64,000 nt of DNA from Methylobacterium platani. GTDB taxonomy: Bacteria > Pseudomonadota > Alphaproteobacteria > Rhizobiales > Beijerinckiaceae. The position numbers and the translations under genes were made by a program. The stretch is from positions 10,696 to 74,695 of the forward strand of contig NZ_LWHQ01000021.1 in assembly GCF_001653715.1 (NCBI RefSeq), read 5' to 3'. Positions 1-9,187 of this stretch are shown here, in pieces (the first letter of the stretch is position 1; every line of letters begins with the position of its first letter). The notes below the pieces were generated by a model. It saw only the letters and a list, made by a program, of their open reading frames with translations, made no database searches and was not told where the DNA came from.

Positions 1-45
1 GTCGTCCGGGAAAGGGGGTCGGCCAACGATGGGCCGCGAGGCCGA
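1..45. repeat. Dispersed repeat, copy 1
   Basis: This segment is nearly identical to 10208-10250, differing by a 2-base indel and a few substitutions. Both contain GTCGTCCGGGAAAGGGG, then CGGCCAACGATG, then AGGCCGA. Both copies lie between genes, so this is likely a small intergenic family repeat rather than coding sequence. The rest of 46-228 shows no gene. Confidence 0.6.
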
Positions 46-228
46 CCGCAGGGCGACGGAGATCGTGTCGTGTACCGTGTTGCAGCGTGATCGGGCGCTG
101 CTCCAGCGCTTCGACCGGCGACCGATCCTCGGGCCGCCACCGCCTCCTCCGGCAGCGCCGGCCGGTCGCGAAGGCAGGCATTCCCCCGCCTCGTGCGGTC
201 ACGAGGTCGCGTGCGCGCGGGCCCGCCC

Positions 229-1158
229 TCAGGCCAGCCACGCCACCAGCAGCGAGACCGTGACCACGGAGGCGAGGTGCGACAGCAGGATCGCCCCCGA
301 GGTCACGCCGGCCTCGAGCCCGTAGAGCTTGGCGAGGGTGAACGGCCCCGAGCCGATCGGCAGGGCGCTCAGCAGCACAGCCGCCCGCGCCCACAGGTCC
401 GGCACCGCGAAGACCTTGTAGACGAGGAGGGCCGTCACCGCCGGCTGCAGCACCAGCTTGAGGACGACGAGGACGGCCATCGGGCGGATCTCGGAGAAGC
501 GCACCCGCTCCTGGGCCAGGAACAGCCCGATGCACACGAGGGCGCAGGGCGAGGCGGCGCCCCCGAGGAGCGCGGCGAAGCGCTCGACCGGCCCCGGCAC
601 CGTCGCGCCGGTGAGGCCGACCGAGAGGCCGGCGAGCGGCGCGATGAGGAGCGGGTTGCGCACCAGCGCCCGCACCACCTTGCGGGCGGTGCCCGCGCCC
701 GCCCCCTTCTGCAGGTCGAGCTCGATCAGCACGATCGCGAACAGGAACAGCACGCAGGCGGTGAACAGGGTCGCGATCACCGCCGCCGGCAGGCTCGCCG
801 GGCCGAACACCAGCAGGCAGAGCGGGATGCCCATGAAGCCGACGTTGCTGTAGCCCGCATCCAGTCCCTCGATGCAGGCCTGCGCGCCCCGCAGGGACCG
901 GCCGCGCCCGAGCCCGTAGGCCACCGCGAAGGCCGCCGCGATGCCGCCCGCGAAGGCCGCCGCGAACCCGACCTGGGCGACCTGGTCCGGGGTGATCTTC
1001 GCCATGGCGCCGAACATCAGCGCCGGCAGCGCGAGGTAGATCGCGAACCGGTTCAGGCTGTCGGCCGCCGCCGGCCCGAACAGGGCGGTGCGGCCGGACA
1101 GGAAGCCCGCCAGGATCAGGGCGAAGATCGGGAGGGCGGCGTTGAGGACGGCCTGCAT
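229..1158 (-). CDS. AEC-family (auxin efflux carrier-like) transporter
   Basis: The 309-residue protein is almost entirely hydrophobic, with about ten predicted membrane segments, as in the AEC/MleN-type permeases that carry organic anions across the inner membrane. It opens with MQAVLNAALPIFALILAGF, the usual first helix, and ends with a hydrophobic helix typical of the family. I chose the ATG at 1158 because the longer frame to 1266 adds only an Arg/Pro-rich, non-membrane stretch. The substrate cannot be read from sequence. No operon partner is visible; the gene stands alone before a repeat-rich intergenic region. Confidence 0.85.
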   Translation of the reverse strand: MQAVLNAALPIFALILAGFLSGRTALFGPAAADSLNRFAIYLALPALMFGAMAKITPDQVAQVGFAAAFAGGIAAAFAVAYGLGRGRSLRGAQACIEGLDAGYSNVGFMGIPLCLLVFGPASLPAAVIATLFTACVLFLFAIVLIELDLQKGAGAGTARKVVRALVRNPLLIAPLAGLSVGLTGATVPGPVERFAALLGGAASPCALVCIGLFLAQERVRFSEIRPMAVLVVLKLVLQPAVTALLVYKVFAVPDLWARAAVLLSALPIGSGPFTLAKLYGLEAGVTSGAILLSHLASVVTVSLLVAWLA

Positions 1159-1329
1159 CGGAGTTAGGAGCGCCGGGACCGGGCGGAGCGCCGGCGAGAG
1201 CCGCTTTGGTGCAGCCCGGGCGGTGGCGCAAGGGCGGGAGCCCCGGCATCCCCGGCGGGGCGGCATCGGGCCGGCGCGGGACGGGCGCGGCCGCGACCAC
1301 GGCGCGGTGGAGCCGCGCGCGGCGATGCT

Positions 1330-1372
1330 CTAGAGTACTTCACGATCGCGCTGCAATCGTGAAGTACTCTAG
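1330..1372. repeat. Perfect 17-bp inverted repeat
   Basis: Arms CTAGAGTACTTCACGAT (1330-1346) and its exact complement (1356-1372) enclose a 9-base loop. It lies downstream of nothing obvious and upstream of two small genes. It could be a terminator-like hairpin or a short mobile palindrome; there is no U-tract after it. A related start (CTAGAGAAGTGCGCGGTCGCTCTGCAA) appears at about 10123. Confidence 0.7.
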
Positions 1373-1389
1373 GTCTTTGTTTTGCCACG

Positions 1390-1426
1390 TTTTCTGCGAC
1401 GAACCGGTTTCCACTTCGTCGGAAAA
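1390..1426. repeat. Intergenic hairpin repeat of rhizobial type
   Basis: TTTTC-TG-CGACGAA pairs with TTCGTCGGAAAA across an 11-base loop (CCGGTTTCCAC). This sequence resembles the short palindromic repeats scattered between genes in Hyphomicrobiales. That link is from recollection of the family and was not searched. It ends next to a TCTAGA, like the neighbouring palindrome. Confidence 0.55.
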
Positions 1427-1535
1427 TGCTCTAGAACGAAAAAAGAACAGGCCGGGCGGCGATTTACCGCCGCGCTTGGAGTGCCACTTAGGGTGACGCT
1501 CGGGGTGTCACTTCGGGTGCCAGCGGGAGAGCGGA

Positions 1536-1790
1536 ATGGCGATGCGGACGACCTTCATGGTGCAGACCTTCGAGGTGCATCGGAAGCGGTTGCGGCCGGG
1601 CGCGCGGGACGTCGCGCCGACGGAGAGCGGGGCGATCAAGCGCGCCGAGGCGATCTCGGGGCGGATGCCGGGAGCGGCGGCGTTGCGGATCGTGGCGGAC
1701 GACGAGACGGGCGAGCTCGAGAGCGTGACGATCCTCGGCACCTTCGGGGAGATCCCGGAGGATTTCGCCGAGCAGATCAGCGGCGGTTGA
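1536..1790 (+). CDS. Small conserved-looking protein of unknown function
   Basis: This 84-residue protein begins MAMRTTFMVQTFEVHRKRL and has a mixed charged composition with no membrane segment or signal peptide. A good ribosome site (GGGAGA) lies six bases before the ATG. The codon pattern fits the surrounding genome. It is followed after 16 bases by another small gene and the two probably form one transcript. I do not recognise a family. Confidence 0.6.
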   Translation: MAMRTTFMVQTFEVHRKRLRPGARDVAPTESGAIKRAEAISGRMPGAAALRIVADDETGELESVTILGTFGEIPEDFAEQISGG

Positions 1791-1806
1791 GGACGGGAGA
1801 TCACCC

Positions 1807-2085
1807 ATGGCCTTCAAGGCGAAATCGGCGGCGGAGACCAAGGCGGCGGAACTCGCCGCGATCCTGATCCGGATCGCGGACCGGGAGGGCGCACCGGTCC
1901 AGATCGGGGTCGACGACTTGCGGCGGGCGAGCCCGCGCCTGACGCCGCTGGCGATCGGCCAGCTGTTCCGCCGGCACCGCGACGACCTCGACGCGGCGCT
2001 CACCGAGCGCGGCTACACCCTCGTCGACTACGTCGACCAGGGGCCCGGGCGCGGGATGGAGTTCGAGATCGCCGCGGCCGAGTGA
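1807..2085 (+). CDS. Small protein of unknown function
   Basis: The 92-residue protein is soluble and rich in Ala, Arg and Asp. Its N-terminal half (AAETKAAELAAILIRIADRE) is amphipathic helix. The middle, DLRRASPRLTPLAIGQLFRR, looks like a small helical domain. It follows the 84-residue gene by 16 bases. No catalytic motif is visible and no family is recognised; a role cannot be assigned. Confidence 0.6.
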   Translation: MAFKAKSAAETKAAELAAILIRIADREGAPVQIGVDDLRRASPRLTPLAIGQLFRRHRDDLDAALTERGYTLVDYVDQGPGRGMEFEIAAAE

Positions 2086-2572
2086 GGCGCGCCGGCGCGG
2101 ATCGGCACCATCCGCCCGCGCGGTGACGCCGCAGGCGCCGCGCGCCTGAACGAAGCCGGTTGCCGCATCGCGAAGCGATCAACCGGACACCGTCCGAGGC
2201 GGATCATGCGCCGGGCGCATGACACCCCGCACGAAAGTCCGGATTGTGCAGTGCGAAATACCGTGGGATACAGGGTTCACGTAAGGACGCGATGGCGTCG
2301 CGGACTTGCCAGCCCTCTTTGGGCGTTTCCTCCCTAGACTTCGGGCCGCTCGCAAGGGTGGCCTTTTTTCTTGTCCGGACCGGTCTTCTTCCGCGCGCCG
2401 CGGCGCCCCGGCCGGCTTCCCTTCCCCGCCGATCCTGCCCGCGCTCCCGCCCCGTCCCCTTCCGCCGACGCCGCCCTAGATGCGACCCCGGGATGGGGCG
2501 CCCCAGAGAGAACGTCGTCGTCGTGCCCGCATCGGCCCGGCCGCTGCGGCATCGCTCTCAGGAGACTGGCCA
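2086..2572. other. Intergenic region before poxB
   Basis: No gene is supported here; the open frames on both strands are Arg/Pro-rich shadows. The stretch around 2235-2290 is slightly AT-richer and may hold the poxB promoter, but no clear -35/-10 pair stands out. The poxB ribosome site AGGAG is at 2560-2564. Confidence 0.5.
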
Positions 2573-4306
2573 ATGGCGAGCCGAAACGTTGCCGACCTCA
2601 TCGTCGAGACCCTGGACCATGCCGGCGTCGACCGCGTCTACGGCGTCGTCGGCGACAGCCTGAACGGGCTGACCGAGGCGATCCGGGCCCGGGGCCGGAT
2701 CCGCTGGGTCCATGTGCGCCACGAGGAGGTGGCGGCCTTCGCGGCCTCGGGCGAATCGCAGGGGACCGGCGGGCTCGCGGTCTGCGCCGGCTCCTGCGGC
2801 CCGGGCCACCTCCACCTCATCAACGGCCTCTACGACGCCCACCGCACGCGCACCCCGGTGCTGGCGATCGCCGCCCACATCCCCTCGGCCGAGATCGGCA
2901 CCAACTACTTCCAGGCCACCCACCCGGAGGCGCTGTTCCGGGAGTGCAGCCACTATTGCGAGATGGTCTCCGACCCGGCCCAGCTGCCCTACGTCCTCGA
3001 GATCGCGATCCGCACCGCGATCGCCAAGGGCGGGGTGTCGGTGGTGGTGATCCCCGGCGACGTCGCGCTCAAGGAGGCGCCCGCCCGGGCGCTCGCCGCC
3101 CCCGCGACGCTGGCGCCGAAGCCTCCGATCGTCCTGCCGCCGGCCTCCGACCTCGACGCCCTGGCCGACCTCCTCGACGGGGCCGGCAAGGTGACGCTGT
3201 TCTGCGGCCGCGGCTGCGCCGGGGCGCGCGACCAGGTGCTCCAGCTGGCGGAGGCCCTGCAGGCGCCGGTGGTGCACGCGCTCGGCGGCAAGGAGCATGT
3301 CGAGGGCGACAACCCCTACGACGTCGGCATGACCGGACTGATCGGCTTCTCCTCCGGCTACGCCGCGATGGAGGCCTGCGACGCCCTGCTGCTGCTCGGC
3401 ACCGACTTCCCCTACCGCCAGTTCTACCCGGAGAAGGCGAAGATCGCCCAGGTCGACATCCGGCCGGAGAATCTCGGCCGGCGCTGCCGGCTCGATCTCG
3501 GCCTCGTCGGCGACGTCGCCGTGACGATCGCCGGCCTGCTGCCGCGCCTGAGGACGGGCCGGGATTCGGCCCATCTCGACGCCTGCCGCAAGCACTACGC
3601 CAAGGCCCGCGAGGGGCTCGACGAGCTGGCCACCGGCACGCCCGGGCGCCGGCCGATCCACCCGCAATACCTCGCCCGCACGGTCAGCGAGGCGGCGGGC
3701 CCGGACGCGGTGTTCACGGCCGATGTCGGCACGCCGACGATCTGGGCGGCGCGCTACCTGACGATGACGCCGGGCCGCCGGCTGATCGGCTCCTGGTCGC
3801 ACGGCTCGATGGCCAACGCCATGGCGCACGCGATCGGGCTCCAGGCCGCGCAGGCCGACCGGCAGGTGATCGCGCTCGCCGGCGACGGCGGCTTCACCAT
3901 GCTGATGGGCGACCTCCTCACCCTGGTGCAGGAGAAGCTGCCGGTGAAGGTGGTGGTGTTCAACAACGGCACCCTCGGCTTCGTCGAGATGGAGATGAAG
4001 GCCGCCGGCTACCTCGATACCGGCGTCGCGCTCCAGAACCCCGACTTCTCGGCCATCGCCCGCGCCGCCGGCCTCTACGGCCGCCGGGTCGAGGATCCGG
4101 GCGAGCTCGGAGGGGCGCTCGCCGAGATGCTGGCCCATGACGGCCCAGCCCTCCTCGACGTGGTGACGAACCGCCAGGAACTCGCCATGCCGCCGCGGAT
4201 CCAGGCCGAGCAGGTCAAGGGCTTCAGCCTCTACGTGATGCGGGCGGTGATGAACGGCCGCGGCGACGAGATCCTGGATCTGGCCAAGAGCAACCTGCTT
4301 CGGTGA
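2573..4306 (+). CDS. poxB: Pyruvate dehydrogenase (quinone) / pyruvate oxidase
   Basis: PoxB decarboxylates pyruvate to acetate and CO2 and passes electrons to the membrane quinone pool, using thiamine diphosphate, FAD and Mg. The 577 residues match E. coli PoxB (572) closely: GVVGDSLNGL near the start, RHEEVAAFAA with the thiamine-activating Glu, CAGSCGPG, AAHIPS.EIG and FRECSHYCE. The ThDP-binding block GDGGFTMLMGD...NNGTLGF lies in the last third. The C-terminus (KGFSLYVMRA, GRGDEILDLAKSNLLR) corresponds to the lipid-binding tail of the E. coli enzyme. I chose the ATG at 2573 for its ribosome site and alignment; the longer frame upstream is low-complexity. A 17-bp tandem repeat begins inside its last codons. 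Confidence 0.93.
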   Translation: MASRNVADLIVETLDHAGVDRVYGVVGDSLNGLTEAIRARGRIRWVHVRHEEVAAFAASGESQGTGGLAVCAGSCGPGHLHLINGLYDAHRTRTPVLAIAAHIPSAEIGTNYFQATHPEALFRECSHYCEMVSDPAQLPYVLEIAIRTAIAKGGVSVVVIPGDVALKEAPARALAAPATLAPKPPIVLPPASDLDALADLLDGAGKVTLFCGRGCAGARDQVLQLAEALQAPVVHALGGKEHVEGDNPYDVGMTGLIGFSSGYAAMEACDALLLLGTDFPYRQFYPEKAKIAQVDIRPENLGRRCRLDLGLVGDVAVTIAGLLPRLRTGRDSAHLDACRKHYAKAREGLDELATGTPGRRPIHPQYLARTVSEAAGPDAVFTADVGTPTIWAARYLTMTPGRRLIGSWSHGSMANAMAHAIGLQAAQADRQVIALAGDGGFTMLMGDLLTLVQEKLPVKVVVFNNGTLGFVEMEMKAAGYLDTGVALQNPDFSAIARAAGLYGRRVEDPGELGGALAEMLAHDGPALLDVVTNRQELAMPPRIQAEQVKGFSLYVMRAVMNGRGDEILDLAKSNLLR

Positions 4307-4338
4307 GCAACCTGCTCCGGTGAGCAACCTGCTCCGGT
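4288..4338 (+). repeat. Three tandem copies of a 17-bp unit across the poxB stop
   Basis: Units GAGCAACCTGCTTCGGT, GAGCAACCTGCTCCGGT and GAGCAACCTGCTCCGGT run head to tail at 4288-4304, 4305-4321 and 4322-4338. The first unit encodes the PoxB C-terminus (SNLL plus the start of the R codon) and the stop codon straddles units 1 and 2. Slippage here could lengthen the 3' end of the gene region without touching the protein. Confidence 0.85.
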
Positions 4339-4961
4339 GAGCGGACCGGGACGCCGCTCCGGCGGCGTCGCTTGTCCACATCCGGGGTGAGCGCCGCCAG
4401 CCGTCGCTCGCCCCGGATCGCGGCAGTCTTCCGTCCCCGCGACCGTGGCCGTTCGGCAGCCGGGGCCGCAGCGGGCTCGCCCGCGCCGAGACATGCGAAC
4501 GATGTCCCGGCATCCGGAGCGCGGATCGACCTCTGCCTCGTCCGCACGAGGTCGCCGGTCGCGCCGTCATGCTGCGCTGCAACTTGCCTTCCCGGGCGGC
4601 AGCGGGGCCGTGTTCGCCCGGGGGCGAGGCCCCCGATAGGTCTTTCGGCCTATGCCGTCCGAGGCGTGCTGGCATGACCCTGCGGCGGTGGACGATCTGT
4701 GCCGGCCCGCTGCGGTTTGTTTCTCGATCCGGGTCGCCGGCAACGTCGACTCGTCTCGTCGATATTGCAATCTCCTTCTCCCAGTTTTATCTCTGTATCG
4801 GCGAGATAACGCGGCCAAAACTCTCATTGTAATAGATTTAAAACATAGTTCTTGTCGTATTTTCTCAATTTTGCCATTCGGTTTCCGGCCGCCATCGACC
4901 GTGTCCTGCCCTGCGCTGTTCTGGTCGATGCCGGTGCTCTTTGCTCGCCCCGGATATCGTC
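4307..4961. other. Long upstream region of the siderophore-receptor operon
   Basis: No gene is supported. From about 4755 to 4880 the sequence turns AT-rich (TTGTAATAGATTTAAAACAT and neighbours), unlike the surroundings. It is the likely promoter and iron-regulation zone for the receptor starting at 4962. ATTGCAAT at 4764-4771 is a small perfect palindrome. I could not assign a definite Fur, RirA or Irr box. Confidence 0.5.
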
Positions 4962-7316
4962 ATGCCCGTCCCGTCGTCCCGTCGCGCCTCTCGTCTCTCG
5001 CCCGTGGGGCGCCGGCTGACCTCGTCGTTGCTGTCGGGCGTGGTGCTGTCGGGCGGCATGATGGCCGGCGCGCAGGCCCAGGACGCGGTCGAGATCGCGC
5101 TCGACACGATCAGCGTCGAGGGCGCCGCCCGCCCCGTCGCCGCCACCGCCGCGGGGACGCAACCGGGCGGGGCGCGCGGGCCGGTGCCGGGCTACGTCGC
5201 CTCGCGCAGCGTGGTGGCGACGAAGACCGACACCCCGATCCTCGAGACCGCGCAGTCGATCACCGTCATCGGCCGCCAGCAGATTGAGGACCAGAACGCG
5301 CTCACCATCAACCAGGCCCTGCGCTACAGCCCGAGCGTGACGACCGAGCAGCGCGGCGGCGCCGGCGGCACGCGGCTGGAGCAGTTCGCGATCCGCGGCT
5401 TCACCGCGCCGCTCTTCCTCGACGGGATGCGCCTGCCGACCAGCCGCGACGCCTTCCCGTCGGTCGATCCCTACCGGATCGAGCGCATCGACATCGTCAA
5501 GGGCCCGGCCTCGGTGCTCTACGGCCAGTCCGGCCCCGGCGGCATCGTGAATCTCACGTCGAAGATGCCGCAATTCGTCCGCCACGGCGAGGTCTTCGTC
5601 CAGGGCGGCGGCTTCAGCGAGGTCCGCGGCGGCTTCGATGTCGGCGGGCCGATCACCTCCGGGACGACGATCCCGGGCTCGGAAGAGTTCGCCTACCGGG
5701 TGACGGGCCTCGGCTGGAACGGCGACGGGCCGGCGGTGACGACCCGGGTCGAGCGCGCCTTCATCCAGCCGAGCCTGACCTGGCGCCCCTCGGCCGACAC
5801 CTCGCTCACCGTGCTCGGCCTCTACCAGCGCGACCCGTTCTCCGGCTTCTACGGCGGCTTCCCGTCCTTCGGCACGCTCTTTCCGCGCAATTTCGGCAAC
5901 GGCGTCGTCGGCCGCCTGCCGGTCGACTTCTACGACGGCGACCGCAACTTCGAGCAGTCGGACCGGACGCAGGCCGCGGTGACCTACATCCTCGACCACC
6001 GCTTCGACGACGCCTTCCGCTTCCACTCCTCGGGCCGCTTCCTGCGAACGGAGGGGCAGTATCGCAGCGTCTACGGCGCCTTCAGTTCGACCACGCCGAT
6101 CTCGACCCTCTCGGCGCTGACCGCGGGACCGCTGATCAACCGCTCGCGCATCGCCACCGACGTGGCGATCGACGCCTACACGATGGACAACTACTTCGAG
6201 GCGAAGTTCGACACCGGGCCCTTCGCCCACACGGCGTTGTTCGGCGTCGACCACCAGACGATCAAGACCCGCACGCTCTCGACGCCCTTCCCCGCCGCGC
6301 CCGACCTCAATGCGCTGGCGCCGAACTACGACATGGCTATCGCGGTGCCGGGCTTCACCAGCAACGCCCGCATCACCGCGCAGCAGACCGGCGTCTATCT
6401 GCAGGACCAGATCAAGTTCGACCGCCTGGTCCTGACGCTGGGCGGGCGCTACGACACCGCGCGGCAGGGCGGCCCGACCCGGACCCTCGCCACCGGCGCC
6501 GTCGCCTTCCAGGACGTGCCCTCCGACGCCCTCACCTACCGGGCGAGCCTGCTCTACCGCTTCGACGGCGGCGTGGCGCCCTACGTCTCCTACAGCGAGG
6601 CGTTCGAGCCGATCGCCAGCGGGCGCATCTACGATCCGGCCTTCGGCACGACCGGGCGCCTGCCCGAGCCGATCTCGAGCCGGCAATACGAGGCCGGCAT
6701 CAAGTACCAGCCGCCGGGCACCGACATCCTGCTCACCGCCGCGGCCTTCGACATCAAGCGCTCGAACACCCTGACGCCGGACCCCGTCAACGGCCCGACC
6801 TTCAGCCTCCAGACCGGCGAGATCGGCGTGCAGGGGGTCGAGTTCGAGGCCCGGGCCAATCTCGCCGAGGGACTGAACCTGATCGGCGGCGTGTCCTTCC
6901 TCGACGTGCGCAACACCCGCGACACCAACACCACCTTCAACCAGGTCACCGGCCGGAACGTGCCGATCGTGGGCCTGAGCCCGGTCCAGGTGCCGGACCG
7001 GACCGCCTCGCTGTTTCTCGACTACACGGTCCAGTCAGGCCCGCTCATGGGCCTGAGCCTCGGCGGCGGCGTCCGCTACCTCGGCGGCTCCTGGGGCGAT
7101 CCGGCCAACACCTTCCGGGTGCCCGAGACCGTGCTGGTCGACGCGGTGGCGTCCTACGACCTCAAGCACCTGACCCCGACGCTCAAGGGCTTCAACCTCC
7201 AGGTCAACGCCCAGAACCTCCTCGACGAGCGCACCGTCACCGGCTGCTTCTCCTACGCCACCTGCTTCTACGGCCTGCCGCGCACGGTCTATGCGACCCT
7301 GCGCTACCGCTGGTAA
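4962..7316 (+). CDS. TonB-dependent ferric-siderophore receptor
   Basis: This outer-membrane gated porin takes up a ferric siderophore with energy from TonB-ExbBD. It starts with a signal peptide (RR.LTSSLLSGVVLSGGMMAGAQAQ) and then a TonB-box-like IALDTISVEG. The plug domain follows: ETAQSITVIGRQQIEDQ, DIVKGPASVLYGQSGPGGIVNL. A long beta-barrel ends in YATLRYRW with the usual terminal aromatic residue. The length (784 residues) fits the FhuA/FpvA class, and no extra N-terminal signalling domain is present. The ATG at 4962 is preferred over the TTG at 4941. Three iron-associated membrane genes follow within one operon. The specific siderophore is unknown. Confidence 0.9.
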   Translation: MPVPSSRRASRLSPVGRRLTSSLLSGVVLSGGMMAGAQAQDAVEIALDTISVEGAARPVAATAAGTQPGGARGPVPGYVASRSVVATKTDTPILETAQSITVIGRQQIEDQNALTINQALRYSPSVTTEQRGGAGGTRLEQFAIRGFTAPLFLDGMRLPTSRDAFPSVDPYRIERIDIVKGPASVLYGQSGPGGIVNLTSKMPQFVRHGEVFVQGGGFSEVRGGFDVGGPITSGTTIPGSEEFAYRVTGLGWNGDGPAVTTRVERAFIQPSLTWRPSADTSLTVLGLYQRDPFSGFYGGFPSFGTLFPRNFGNGVVGRLPVDFYDGDRNFEQSDRTQAAVTYILDHRFDDAFRFHSSGRFLRTEGQYRSVYGAFSSTTPISTLSALTAGPLINRSRIATDVAIDAYTMDNYFEAKFDTGPFAHTALFGVDHQTIKTRTLSTPFPAAPDLNALAPNYDMAIAVPGFTSNARITAQQTGVYLQDQIKFDRLVLTLGGRYDTARQGGPTRTLATGAVAFQDVPSDALTYRASLLYRFDGGVAPYVSYSEAFEPIASGRIYDPAFGTTGRLPEPISSRQYEAGIKYQPPGTDILLTAAAFDIKRSNTLTPDPVNGPTFSLQTGEIGVQGVEFEARANLAEGLNLIGGVSFLDVRNTRDTNTTFNQVTGRNVPIVGLSPVQVPDRTASLFLDYTVQSGPLMGLSLGGGVRYLGGSWGDPANTFRVPETVLVDAVASYDLKHLTPTLKGFNLQVNAQNLLDERTVTGCFSYATCFYGLPRTVYATLRYRW

Positions 7317-7325
7317 GGGGGCGGT

Positions 7326-7634
7326 ATGAGCCGGTCGCCCACGCTCCAAGCCCGCGCCGCGGTGGCGGGCCGCGTCGTCCTCGCGGCTTTCGGCGGCTAC
7401 GCGGTGGCGGCGCTCGCCACCGCCCTGCTGTCGCTGACCCTGCCGATGCCGCGGGCCGAGGCCGTGACGGCGGCGACGCTCCTGAGCTTCCCGATCATGG
7501 TGGGCATCGTGGTCGTCGCCTTCGCGGCGCGCTCGCCGACGCGCGCCGCCGCGGTCGTCGGCGGGCTCGTCCTGGCGCTCGGCCTCGCCCTCCGGCTCGT
7601 CACCGGAACCTTCCCTATCGGATTCGGGTCATGA
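7326..7634 (+). CDS. DUF3649-type small membrane protein (iron operon)
   Basis: The 102-residue protein has three membrane helices (about 15-37, 46-64 and 72-92). It starts 9 bases after the receptor stop and overlaps the next gene by four bases (ATGA). Small DUF3649 proteins commonly sit between a ferric-siderophore receptor and a PepSY reductase-like protein, and the order here matches. It may be an accessory subunit of the inner-membrane step; its biochemical role is not known. Confidence 0.75.
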   Translation: MSRSPTLQARAAVAGRVVLAAFGGYAVAALATALLSLTLPMPRAEAVTAATLLSFPIMVGIVVVAFAARSPTRAAAVVGGLVLALGLALRLVTGTFPIGFGS

Positions 7635-9187
7635 AGCAGGGTTTCCGCCAGTCGATGGCCTGGCTCCACACCTGGTCCGGCCTCGTGGTCGGATGGGTGC
7701 TGTTCGCGGTCTTCGTCACCGGCACCGCGACCTACTACCGGGCCGAGATCTCGCGCTGGATGCAGCCGGAGCTGAGGCGCGAGGCGACGATCGCCCCCGA
7801 GGCCCTCGCGGCCTCCGCCGATCGCGCGGTGGCGTACCTGCAGGAGCAGGCGGGCGGGGCACGAACCTGGTTCGTCACCCTGCCGACGCCGGAGCGGCCG
7901 CTGATCGAGCTGTTCTGGCGCAACCGGCCCGGCACCCCGCCCGGCCACGTCCTCCTCGATCCGCGGACCGGCGCCCCCGCGGCGATGCGGGCGACGCGCG
8001 GCGGCGACTTCCTCTACCGCTTCCACTTCGAGCTGAACCTGGCCCCGCTCTGGGGGCGCTGGATCGTCGGCCTCTGCGCGATGGTGATGCTGGTGGCGCT
8101 CGTCAGCGGGATCGTCACTCACCGGCGGATCTTCACCGACTTCTTCACCCTGCGCCGGGACAAGGCGGCGCAGCGCGGCTGGCTCGATGCCCACAACGTC
8201 AGCGGCGTGCTGGCGCTGCCCTTCCACCTGATGATCACCTATTCGGGCGTGGTGACCCTCGCGCTGATGTACATGCCCTGGGGCGTCACCGCCGCCTACA
8301 AGGGCGACAGCCAGGCCTACTTCGCCGAGACCGGGCAGATCACGCAGGCCCGTCCGGCGGCCGGCGCGCCCGGCACCCTCGCGCCGGTCGGGCCGATGGT
8401 GGCCCGGGCGCTCGCGACCCTCCCCGGGCCGCTCGAACGGCTCACCATCGTCAACCCGCGCGACGCGCAGTCCACCGTGGTGGCGGTGTTCGAGGAACCG
8501 CACGGCCTGTCGCACGAGCATCCGCAGGTCGCCTTCGCGGGCACCAGCGGGGCGGTCGTCGAGGTCCTGTCCGGCGGCTTGGCGCCGGCGGCCAGGACCT
8601 TCACCACCCTGGTCGGCCTGCACGAGGCGCATTTCGCCGGGACCGCCCTGCGGGGGCTGTTCTTCCTGTGCGGGCTGATGGGCTGCACCATGGTGGGAAG
8701 CGGGCTGGTGCTGTGGCAGGTGGCCCGCCAGCCGAAGCACGGCGCGGCGCCGGGATTCGGCTGGCGCCTCGTCCACGGCCTCAACCTCGGCACCGTCGCA
8801 GGCCTGCCGGGGGCCATCGCCGCGTATCTCCTCGCCAACCGGCTCCTGCCCCTCGACCTCGCCGGGAGACCCGAATGGGAGGTGCGGGCCTTCTTCGGCG
8901 CCTGGATCGCGATCGCGGTCGCAGGGGCGTGGCCGGCGCCGCGCCGGGCCTGGCGCGGGGCGCTCGCCGCCGTCGCTCTCCTGTTCGTCGCGGCGGTGCT
9001 CGCGGACGTCGCGACCGCGCGCGGTCTCTGGGACGATCCGGCCTGGTTCCTCGGCTTCGATCTCGCGCTCCTGGCGCTCGCCGCCGGGTTCGCGCTCGTC
9101 TCGCGCAAGGTCGCCCGCTTCGCGGGCCCCCGCCGGGCCCGCGCGGCCGGAGCGCCCGCGGGCGTGCCGCGGATGGGGCCGGCATGA
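7631..9187 (+). CDS. PepSY-TM protein, iron-uptake associated (PiuB-like)
   Basis: Proteins of this family sit in the inner membrane beside siderophore receptors and are proposed to help release or reduce iron from the siderophore. The 518 residues start with a membrane helix (WLHTWSGLVVGWVLFAVFVT) that carries a conserved His and Trp. Then comes a PepSY-type periplasmic region with FRFHFELN-like motifs (FLYRFHFELN), and a helix near GRWIVGLCAMVMLVALVSG. A second PepSY region and a cluster of C-terminal helices follow. It overlaps both neighbours by four bases, so translation is coupled through the operon. Confidence 0.85.
   Translation: MKQGFRQSMAWLHTWSGLVVGWVLFAVFVTGTATYYRAEISRWMQPELRREATIAPEALAASADRAVAYLQEQAGGARTWFVTLPTPERPLIELFWRNRPGTPPGHVLLDPRTGAPAAMRATRGGDFLYRFHFELNLAPLWGRWIVGLCAMVMLVALVSGIVTHRRIFTDFFTLRRDKAAQRGWLDAHNVSGVLALPFHLMITYSGVVTLALMYMPWGVTAAYKGDSQAYFAETGQITQARPAAGAPGTLAPVGPMVARALATLPGPLERLTIVNPRDAQSTVVAVFEEPHGLSHEHPQVAFAGTSGAVVEVLSGGLAPAARTFTTLVGLHEAHFAGTALRGLFFLCGLMGCTMVGSGLVLWQVARQPKHGAAPGFGWRLVHGLNLGTVAGLPGAIAAYLLANRLLPLDLAGRPEWEVRAFFGAWIAIAVAGAWPAPRRAWRGALAAVALLFVAAVLADVATARGLWDDPAWFLGFDLALLALAAGFALVSRKVARFAGPRRARAAGAPAGVPRMGPA

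Noticed and set aside
2558..4675. 705-codon open frame on the minus strand opposite poxB
   Set aside because: Codon-position shadow of poxB: no start signal, composition dominated by Arg/Gly/His/Glu, no domain, and it continues past the gene only because the region is GC-rich.
4824..6686. 620-codon minus-strand frame opposite the TonB receptor
   Set aside because: Runs across the AT-rich upstream region and the receptor gene; composition and lack of a ribosome site mark it as a shadow.
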